From: Ahniella affigens | GTDB lineage: Bacteria > Pseudomonadota > Gammaproteobacteria > Xanthomonadales > Ahniellaceae | Assembly: GCF_003015185.1 (NCBI RefSeq) | Contig: NZ_CP027860.1 | Location: 2,480,001 to 2,544,000 of the forward strand | Direction: 5' to 3' | DNA length: 64,000 bases | Shown here: positions 55,401 to 62,202 of the stretch, one piece after another | Layout of the letters: every line of letters begins with the position of its first letter | Numbering within the stretch: position 1 is the first letter of the stretch | Position numbers and translations under genes: made by a program | Notes under the pieces: model-generated | The model's input: the letters and a program-made list of their open reading frames with translations, nothing else | Told to the model about the DNA's origin: nothing | The model's database searches: none

Positions 55401-56647
55401 AGATCAATTTGCCCAAGCAACCGCAGCGCGCCCACTCGCACGGATTGATCAGTATCCGTCAAAGCCGGTCTGAACGCCGCCAGCGCTGCTGGATTCGCTT
55501 TGACCACGGTCACCAGCGTTTGGACTTCGGGCGCCTGCAGCGACTGTCCGCTGCTCATCCTGTACCCAAGCACGGCCTGCCGCAGCAATGCCGGATCGGG
55601 CGCTGCGGTCTGCCAGCGCAAAGCCGAAACCAGTGCGTCGTGATAGTCGCCGTTGGCCGACCGATTCAGAAACGCGCGAATGTTGTTGTCACCAGGATTC
55701 ATGACCAGGAGCGCGGCTGCCGCCATGACAGCGAGACGCGCTTCGAGATCGCGTTGCTGGATGCGCGCCAATTGTCTGACCTCACTGGCACCTCCGAGTC
55801 GCTGCCGTTGCGACAGAAGCGCCGGCGCCACCATGGCTCGCAGTGGCGGCTCAAGTTCCCGGAACGCGTCAGCATGTTCGATGGCCACCAAGGCGGCCAC
55901 TACCCCGGCGCGCTGCATGCCCAATGCGTCAGTTCCGGGTTCTGAAGCAGCGGTCAATGCCGCCACAATCGTCGGCAACAAGATGTCAGGCTCGGTACTG
56001 GCGAGTCGGCCCAGAACCAGTCCAACATGCTCCTGGCGCTGCCCCTGAATCGCTTGTTGGGCTGCCGCCACTGGGCGTCCCGCGTAGGACAGCAATGCGG
56101 CAGCTTGTCCGCGTGCGGCATCGGGATGTGCGACTAACACTTGCAGCACCGCATCGTGCACCGCGACGTCGGGCTGCTTGAGCAGTTCGGCGACCCCGGC
56201 AAGATCTTGACTTGGAGCAAGTGAGATGGCCCCAAGCGTCAGAACGGCAGCTGGCAGCAACGCTGATTCCGGGCCCGTCAGTACCTCCTTGACCGCGTTG
56301 ACGTGCGCGCTTGCCGACGTTCCGGCGGGTCGCAGCGCGCTGATCGCCGCACGCCGCACATCTTCGTCATCGGATGTCAGCGCTTCGGCCACTTTGCTGA
56401 CCAGACGCGGGTCCTGGTACGAGTATCCGTCGATGGCAAGCATCTGCAGGGTATTCAAACGGGTGCTTTCCGCAGGATCGCCAAGCGCCGCGATGAGGCC
56501 TTCAATCTCGGCTTCAGTCCAAGGTGATTTCGCATCCCATGATCGATCGGCGGCATAAGCATTGCCAACGCACAGGGTAACGATCATGAGGAAAAACGCA
56601 GTAGTCAGCAGGTGGCGCGTTGTCGGAGTCCGGCTGAGCTCACGCAT
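52442..56647 (-). CDS. HEAT-like/transmembrane/NACHT/TIR protein (membrane STAND NTPase)
   Basis: 1401 aa from the ATG at 56647. An N-terminal hydrophobic segment (about 13-32, cleavage-like site A-Y-A-A/D) exports residues about 35-700, a helical HEAT-like repeat region (R-R-A-A-I-S-A-L-R, R-V-G-A-L-R-L-L-G). A membrane segment at about 705-727 and a second hydrophobic stretch near 740-760 return the chain to the cytoplasm. A NACHT NTPase follows: Walker A G-A-S-G-L-G-K-T-T at about 821 and Walker B L-I-L-M-I-D-G-L-N-E near 895. A TIR domain occupies about 1258-1400 (F-D-V-F-L-S-H-N-S-K-D-K; candidate NADase Glu1334 four residues after a Trp). Such a periplasmic sensor on a NACHT-TIR chain is unusual. 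Confidence 0.85.
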   Translation of the reverse strand: MRELSRTPTTRHLLTTAFFLMIVTLCVGNAYAADRSWDAKSPWTEAEIEGLIAALGDPAESTRLNTLQMLAIDGYSYQDPRLVSKVAEALTSDDEDVRRAAISALRPAGTSASAHVNAVKEVLTGPESALLPAAVLTLGAISLAPSQDLAGVAELLKQPDVAVHDAVLQVLVAHPDAARGQAAALLSYAGRPVAAAQQAIQGQRQEHVGLVLGRLASTEPDILLPTIVAALTAASEPGTDALGMQRAGVVAALVAIEHADAFRELEPPLRAMVAPALLSQRQRLGGASEVRQLARIQQRDLEARLAVMAAAALLVMNPGDNNIRAFLNRSANGDYHDALVSALRWQTAAPDPALLRQAVLGYRMSSGQSLQAPEVQTLVTVVKANPAALAAFRPALTDTDQSVRVGALRLLGQIDLPLGPLADTLPRMAARPSAGPDDELESALATELLARNGLATSAQIDAVVAKLRHLTPDTPTLPLLTALAHTGLPTAWTAADSARLVAQTPTAERLLLAATSPNSHWTQEPVHWLKQLAALDGALAWSPGSREDALDLADALRRLGPLRGAAGLRPFLLGCIRRAERCDGLRSLAYRLFGHDRESRLLIVELSDHEDYEVRRDQWLRQQSTRDRIAAITGLLTPIADPDRTDRRLYSEAARKMLELIGQEHWTPADESALTTWRELLESVGETAYAEQIDRILRQIKGVSYLRWLGWLLLANAAFWCVVMLLYPRVRFLQSGLIWNRWVRRLLGLGYVGLLLRVVPALARRLFAPFRAALVPPGALTGFQTQSYYNRCQMRPARGRDQEPIPVESVLKTARGRVVLQGASGLGKTTLLRHLALQGDDTVMLLRALDCKEGVLRAIQSRLPVSAGDPDFLAALVQSGALILMIDGLNEASPDTRARIDHFLQSDYRGYFLLTTQPLNWEPPAQADVYDLLPLAESAIQEFLIQQWAALKSVQPDQSAYAQSVIAFIGGLQTAAGQGDELALRRLNALCNPMEAVLAAELLAKGQRPDTGRMLEQFFSLMRSDFKQIENREFPDAAFAERVYDWRLSSQAFIDVTGFEREAEFLRQHKLMRRREEEVPQRDGQRRIEAVWQFRHDRIMDYALLPAFLADHQDRQFKHWRDVRFNGVYDLLVERLPLEQARQLLSFLQDRAAESNDSALCLRLAAILREREGTLLGTIEQDYLATLEQIQHYASLDTEPGPDAHRELSARLSLQLQRTAGTPFPRRADIQQTLEALHQGRIWRALRLKRDLPAPTGDAEAPFDVFLSHNSKDKPAVRELAQALKADGLKVWYDEWELVPGRPIQEALENAMLRCRTAAVLVGADGFGPWEVPEMRGFLALAVERALPVIPVLLPGAPAKPALPLFLKQFLWVDLRSGVVGDNYDRMRWGITGIRPKTVLT

Positions 56648-56855
56648 TCGGTATTGCCCCAAGAGAGTCGCGCCGCGATGGCGGCGCTTGGTGCGCCAAA
56701 TTTAGCAGACTGCCGACCCGACTGTGGCCATCCGGAACGGCCCGGCTGCGGCTTGCCGATGCAGCCCGGCCGGGTGCCCCAAGCAACAATCAATGGTGGA
56801 CCCTCTATACGGATTTGAAGATACTCGTCGGCAGGCACGGAACGAGGAGGCCCGC

Positions 56856-57320
56856 ATGAACCAACCTGACAATCCCTATTCGCCACCCGAGAGCGACATC
56901 TTGACTGATGAAGCACCGATACCCATGGTGTATGCCAGTCGTGGCCGGCGTTTTGGTACTTATGTCATCGACTACATCTGCTTCGTTCTGTCCGGCATGG
57001 TCGTTGGTTTGTTCATTGGACTCGTGCTCGGCGACGCGGGCATCCAGGCGCTGGAGCAAATTCCGGACCTTGCATTGGGGCTTGGCATCCTGATTGGCTA
57101 CTACGCATTTTTTGAAGGACTTTGGCAGCGAACGCCCGGGAAGTGGGTCTTCGGGACCAAGGTCGTCAACGAGCACGGGTTGAAGCCGACGTTCGGACAG
57201 ATCTTGGGTCGATCGTTTTGCCGGCTGATTCCGTTCGAAGCCTTTTCGTTTTTCAGTGAGAACGCGATTGGCTGGCACGACAGCATTCCAAAGACGCGCG
57301 TGGTCATGGTTCGTATCTGA
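56856..57320 (+). CDS. RDD-family membrane protein
   Basis: 154 aa; GAGGAGG precedes the ATG. Pro-rich cytoplasmic start (N-P-Y-S-P-P-E-S-D), then an RDD domain with R-R-F-G-T-Y-V-I-D-Y at about 32-41 and G-K-W-V-F-G-T-K-V-V; two to three membrane segments. The usual R-D-D triad is partly changed to R-x6-D. Transport role assumed for the family; substrate unknown. Divergent from the NACHT-TIR gene. Confidence 0.82.
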   Translation: MNQPDNPYSPPESDILTDEAPIPMVYASRGRRFGTYVIDYICFVLSGMVVGLFIGLVLGDAGIQALEQIPDLALGLGILIGYYAFFEGLWQRTPGKWVFGTKVVNEHGLKPTFGQILGRSFCRLIPFEAFSFFSENAIGWHDSIPKTRVVMVRI

Positions 57321-57506
57321 TCCGGATCAAAGCGCTTCGGAAGGCATTAAAGACGTTCAGCGTCGGTGCGAGCGGTAGGCCTTCGGGAAAGATTTGCAAA
57401 ATCAGCGGGTTCGGCACTCTATTTCAGAGTGTTACGACCAAAGTTTGCAACCGTGTCTTGGACACACCGGCTAGGGTGCAATATCCCCTCGCTGCTGCTG
57501 GTTGCC

Positions 57507-60500
57507 ATGAAGCGCGTAACATCTGTTGTTCTGAATCGATTGACCGTGACCCTGACCAGTTCGCTGTTGTCGATCAGTCTGAGTCAAGCGCAAACCATGC
57601 CGGATGCCGAATGCGCGACACCCGGCAATGACGGCTCGCCGGCGAGTCTGTCCGGCATCGTCAACACGTACTACCCGGGCACGGCGAGTGCCGCTGCCGG
57701 TAACCGGTGCATCTCGGTCGGAACGGCTACTGGCGCTGCGACGGCCGTTGCGGCCGGAGACCTACTTCTGGTCATCCAAATGCAGCGTGCCACGATCAAC
57801 AGCAGCAACGGCACCAACTATGGCGACAACGTCAACAATCCGCCCGGCGGGCTGACTGATAACCTGACGGTCGGCAACTACGAATTCGTCGAGGCACGCG
57901 GGGCTGTCGGCGCGTCCGGCGGATTTGGCTGCACGGCAGGCCAGATTCCGATTCAGGGGCGCGGCACCAGTGCTGGGCTGCTGAACGCATACACCAGCGC
58001 TGCGCGCTCCGGTGATACGGGTCGCGCAACATTCCAAGTTGTCCGTGTGCCGCAATACGGGCAGGCCACACTGAGCGGCAATCTGACCGCTCGTTATTGG
58101 GATGGCAGCACGGGCGGCGTCCTCGTGATCGATACGATTGGTCGCACCAATTTGAATGGCTTCAATGTCGATGCGACGGGCCGCGGGTTTCGGGGCGGCG
58201 GTGGCCGCGGGCTCGGCGGTCAGAGTGGCGGCAGCAACACGACGTTTCGCGCTGTCGTGACGCAGGACGCGCATGGCGCGAAAGGCGAAGGGATTGCGGG
58301 CACCACACGCTATGTCTACAACCAGGAAACAGGTGCCCTGGTGGATACCGGCACCGATGAGGGTTACAACAACGGCGGCGCAGGTCGTGGGGCCCCAGGC
58401 AATGCGGGCGGTGGCGGTACCGACAGCAATGCGACATCCAACGATCAGAACGCGGGTGGCGGTGGCGGTGCCAATGGCGGTAACGGCGGCATTGGTGGCA
58501 ATTCGTGGTCCGGCAATCAAGCGACGGGTGGCTACGGCGGTGGCGCATTTGCACCAGGCGCCACGCCCGTCAATCGCATTGTTCTCGGTGGCGGCGGCGG
58601 CGCTGGCGCGCGCAACAACTCGACTGGACAACAATCCAGCGGGGGCGCCGGTGGCGGCATCATCTTCATTCAAACGGGCGAGTTTCGCGGCACTGGTTCG
58701 TTGCTTGCCAACGGCGCGCAAGGTCCAACCCCCGATAACGATGGCGCGGGCGGTGGCGGTGCCGGTGGCACGATCATCATTCGCGACAACCAGAGCCTGA
58801 CCACGAGTGACGCCAGTGCCATCGCGATTTCAGCTAATGGGGCGAATGGCACCAATGCCTGGCCCACGTCCGACCCCGGTGGCGCGACCACTGGCAATCG
58901 CCATGGTCCGGGCGGCGGCGGCGGCGGCGGACGCATTCTGCGTGGCCCGAGCATGGCGACGGGCACGCGATCTGTCGCGCTGGGCGCGGCGGGAACGACC
59001 ACGACCGACCTGAGCACGTACGGAGCGGGCCCAGGAACCATCGGTACCGACGCCGAATTCTCGACCACACCACCCGGCATGCGGCCCGGTTTTGAATGTG
59101 CACCGTTGCCGGTCACACTCGCCCATGTTGACGTGCGACAGGACGGCGGTGCCATCGCGGCGATTTGGCATACCGCCTCGGAGTATCAGAGCGTTGGGTT
59201 TCGTTGGTTTGGCGATTCGGCGGCAACGTTGCCACTCGATGCTACATTGACCCCGAGCGAACGCGGCAACAGCACCGAGCCCACCGCCTATCAGTCCCGT
59301 TTGACGCCTTCGGGCAGCGGCCAATATTGGCTCGCCGAGTTCGATATTCGCGGCAACCGCACCATGCACGGCCCGTATCAACTCAATCAGGTCGTTGGCG
59401 CCGTGCCGGTGGCAGCCCAAATTGATTGGCGCAACGTGCGCCAGAGTCTGCAGACGGACGCTCCTGCGGGCACCAACGCCAGCGCTGCGAAGGCTTTTGT
59501 TACTGAGCGCGGGTTTCAACGTATCCGGTTTGAGGACCTGCTGGCCGCAGGTGTCGATTTGAGTGGCGCGCCCATTGCCGCAGTCGCGGTTGTGCGCGGT
59601 GACCAGCCGATCGCGCGCCGCGTAGTTTCTACGGACGCCGTGTTCGGCCCGGGCGATCAGATCGAGTTCTTTGGCGAACCCAGACAGTCGCTGTATGGAC
59701 GCGAGGCAGTGTATCGAATCGAAGTCGCGCCCGAGCGCGCTTTGGAAATCAACACCGATGCCAGTGTTCCGGGCACCTCGATGCCCGCCTGGGCCTGGCA
59801 GGAATCGATCTATGCGCCAGAAAAGGCTTACAACTTTGCGTCGCCCACGGCCGATCCGTGGTATGCCGACCGCCTGCTCGCGCATCAGGGCGTGCCCGCC
59901 AGCAAAGACGTCACGCTGAACCTGTCGGCCGTGGCGGATGTTTCAATCAGTGCCCATCTGAGCGTCGATCTAACCGGCGCGACCAATCATATCGGCCAGC
60001 CGCCCGATCACGATGTGCGCCTGCGCGTTGGCGGCGTAGCCGTTCAACAAGTCAGTGCCGATGGTCTGATTCCGATCAACCTGACTCATGACCTGCCGCT
60101 GTCGCCAGACCAATCGTCAATCGCAGTCGGCATCGACGCCACGGGCGCAACCCCCTACCCGTTCGATGTGATGAATCTCGATGCCGTACGGCTTAATTAC
60201 CCAAGACTGGCGGTCGCAGGATCGGGTCGATGGTTTGCGGAATCAGTCCAGTTCGGTGCGGTCGCCAATGACCCGGCGACGGCGCCACCAGAGCCAACCG
60301 TACTACCGTTGCTGGCCGATGGTTTTGAAACGTCTGCGGTAACCACCGTGCCCCCGAGTTTGAAGGTCCGTGGTCTGGACGCCTCGGACGCTGTGGCCTA
60401 TCTGCGCCGCCGCGGGAATTGGTATTGGTTGCCGGAGGTGCGGCTGGCACCGGAGAGCGGCACTTGGAACGCGTTTGTGCCCGGCGTTCGTACTGGCGAC

Positions 60501-61616
60501 GCCGTATATATTGGCACCGAGCAGGGCTTTGCCAAGCCGCGCTTGGCCCCGGCCGCAGCAACCGTGAATCTGGAACGCGGCCAAGCCGAATACTTGGTCA
60601 TCAGCCATGCGTTGTTCATGGATGGCCTGGCGCCGCTGATCCAGCGTCGGCAGGCGCAGGGGCTCACGACCGACATCGTGGACGTTGCGAACCTCTATGA
60701 TCAATACGGCCTTGGCGAACCGGATCCAGAAGCCATCCGGCGCTACATCGCCAAGGCAATCATCAGTCGCGGCACGCGCTACGTGTTGTTGGTGGGGGGT
60801 GACACCTACGACTATCGCAATGATCTGGGAGTCGGCTCGGTCAGTTTTGTGCCATCGCTTTATCGCGCCACCAGTGACATCGTACGATTTGCGCCGCTTG
60901 ATTCAGCGCTGGCCGACAGTGATGGCGACGGCGTTCCGGATGTGCCAATCGGTCGCCTGCCGGTTCGAACAACTGCTGAGTTGCAAGTCCTCGTGGACAA
61001 GATTCTGCTGACCGAGATCACCGTTCACCCAACCCATGAGATGTACTTGGTGTCTGGCGGCAGCGATGCCGGCGTGAGTTTTGCGGCCATGAACGATGAG
61101 TTCGCCGACAACCTGTCGTCCGATTGGACCCGGAATCGGGCGGCCATCGATGAACTCGGTCTGGCTTCCGTGCGCGGCGATCTATTGGCGAGATGGCGTC
61201 AGAACCCATCATCCATCAGCTTCGTTGGCCATTCTGCGCCGGGGCAATGGACCTACGACCCATTGTTCACCAACGCCGATGTTCAGCAATTGGCTGGCAG
61301 CGCCGCCGTACCGTTGGTGCTGCAATGGGGTTGCTGGAACACCTACTATGTGTCGCCAAGCGCCAACTCGCTTGCCCAGACGCTGCTGCTGCAAGGGCCT
61401 CATGGCGCTGCGGCAGTCTTTGGTGCAGCGGCCCTCACCGATATCTCCGGACACCGTCGGCTCGGCCCCGAGGCGTTCGCGCGCCTGCAATCTGGGCTGC
61501 GAATCGGCGACATCATTCAGGCCGCGCGGCTGAGCCTCGCCAATCAGGGCTTGAACTTGATTGAACCGATGCAAGGCAGCAATCTGCTCGGCGATCCGGC
61601 GATGATCCTGCCGTAG
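57507..61616 (+). CDS. Secreted gingipain-family (C25) cysteine peptidase with Gly-rich N-terminal region
   Basis: 1369 aa from the ATG at 57507 (signal peptide, cleavage S-Q-A/Q). Residues about 35-520 are Gly/Asn-rich with G-G-G-G repeats, a beta-helix-like or elastic region. A fn3-like linker (P-V-T-L-A-H-V-D-V) precedes a large beta region, then an internal L-L-A-D-G-F-E at about 940. The C25 peptidase takes the last 400 residues: catalytic His1242 (F-V-G-H-S) and Cys1276 (W-G-C-W). Gingipains in Bacteroidetes use type IX secretion; no such tail is present here, so the export route differs. Confidence 0.82.
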   Translation: MKRVTSVVLNRLTVTLTSSLLSISLSQAQTMPDAECATPGNDGSPASLSGIVNTYYPGTASAAAGNRCISVGTATGAATAVAAGDLLLVIQMQRATINSSNGTNYGDNVNNPPGGLTDNLTVGNYEFVEARGAVGASGGFGCTAGQIPIQGRGTSAGLLNAYTSAARSGDTGRATFQVVRVPQYGQATLSGNLTARYWDGSTGGVLVIDTIGRTNLNGFNVDATGRGFRGGGGRGLGGQSGGSNTTFRAVVTQDAHGAKGEGIAGTTRYVYNQETGALVDTGTDEGYNNGGAGRGAPGNAGGGGTDSNATSNDQNAGGGGGANGGNGGIGGNSWSGNQATGGYGGGAFAPGATPVNRIVLGGGGGAGARNNSTGQQSSGGAGGGIIFIQTGEFRGTGSLLANGAQGPTPDNDGAGGGGAGGTIIIRDNQSLTTSDASAIAISANGANGTNAWPTSDPGGATTGNRHGPGGGGGGGRILRGPSMATGTRSVALGAAGTTTTDLSTYGAGPGTIGTDAEFSTTPPGMRPGFECAPLPVTLAHVDVRQDGGAIAAIWHTASEYQSVGFRWFGDSAATLPLDATLTPSERGNSTEPTAYQSRLTPSGSGQYWLAEFDIRGNRTMHGPYQLNQVVGAVPVAAQIDWRNVRQSLQTDAPAGTNASAAKAFVTERGFQRIRFEDLLAAGVDLSGAPIAAVAVVRGDQPIARRVVSTDAVFGPGDQIEFFGEPRQSLYGREAVYRIEVAPERALEINTDASVPGTSMPAWAWQESIYAPEKAYNFASPTADPWYADRLLAHQGVPASKDVTLNLSAVADVSISAHLSVDLTGATNHIGQPPDHDVRLRVGGVAVQQVSADGLIPINLTHDLPLSPDQSSIAVGIDATGATPYPFDVMNLDAVRLNYPRLAVAGSGRWFAESVQFGAVANDPATAPPEPTVLPLLADGFETSAVTTVPPSLKVRGLDASDAVAYLRRRGNWYWLPEVRLAPESGTWNAFVPGVRTGDAVYIGTEQGFAKPRLAPAAATVNLERGQAEYLVISHALFMDGLAPLIQRRQAQGLTTDIVDVANLYDQYGLGEPDPEAIRRYIAKAIISRGTRYVLLVGGDTYDYRNDLGVGSVSFVPSLYRATSDIVRFAPLDSALADSDGDGVPDVPIGRLPVRTTAELQVLVDKILLTEITVHPTHEMYLVSGGSDAGVSFAAMNDEFADNLSSDWTRNRAAIDELGLASVRGDLLARWRQNPSSISFVGHSAPGQWTYDPLFTNADVQQLAGSAAVPLVLQWGCWNTYYVSPSANSLAQTLLLQGPHGAAAVFGAAALTDISGHRRLGPEAFARLQSGLRIGDIIQAARLSLANQGLNLIEPMQGSNLLGDPAMILP

Positions 61617-61692
61617 CGATTACCGCAATTGGTATCCGGCGTGCCCGACAGGCCGCCGGATTGCGCCGCTTGCAACGAGCGTCTGCATCGTT

Positions 61693-62091
61693 TCATTGGT
61701 AGGGAGCGAACCACCCAAGCCAGTGATGCGCACGTGCCACGCTGTAGATCATCCCGAAACACAGGCAAGCCCCGGTGAACGCCAGCACACGCCAACGCTG
61801 CGTCGTCGCACGCTTGAGTGCAAAGCTGCCGAGTACGATATAGGCGAGCAACAGCACCACTTTCGCGGTCAGCCACGCATGTACGAGCGGATACTGGTGC
61901 AGAATCGTGATCAGCATCAATGCGGCGGTCAGCAACACGGTATCGATCGTGTAACTCAAGAATCGAATGCTCCAGTGCGACGCGTGCGGCCAACCAAGCA
62001 GATGCAGGATCCCACGTAGTACGAACAGCGCGAAACTGGCACTGATGGCACTGACGTGCACAAACTTGATCCACAGGTAGTAGTGGGCCAT
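61693..62091 (-). CDS. SirB-family membrane protein
   Basis: 132 aa from the ATG at 62091 (GGAG 6 bp upstream). Four membrane segments, starting H-Y-Y-L-W-I-K-F-V-H-V-S-A-I-S-A-S, the SirB signature (conserved Lys/His in the first segment). Function of the family is poorly known. Lies 111 bp after the nitric oxide reductase gene in the same direction and may be co-transcribed. Confidence 0.8.
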   Translation of the reverse strand: MAHYYLWIKFVHVSAISASFALFVLRGILHLLGWPHASHWSIRFLSYTIDTVLLTAALMLITILHQYPLVHAWLTAKVVLLLAYIVLGSFALKRATTQRWRVLAFTGACLCFGMIYSVARAHHWLGWFAPYQ

Positions 62092-62202
62092 GACCAACTC
62101 CATTGGCGGCAGTGAAACAGGCGGATCGTCGATCCATGCGGCATGGTGTTGCGCCCAATGTGTTCAGGCGCAACACCAAACGCGCTCCTGCAACCGTACT
62201 GT

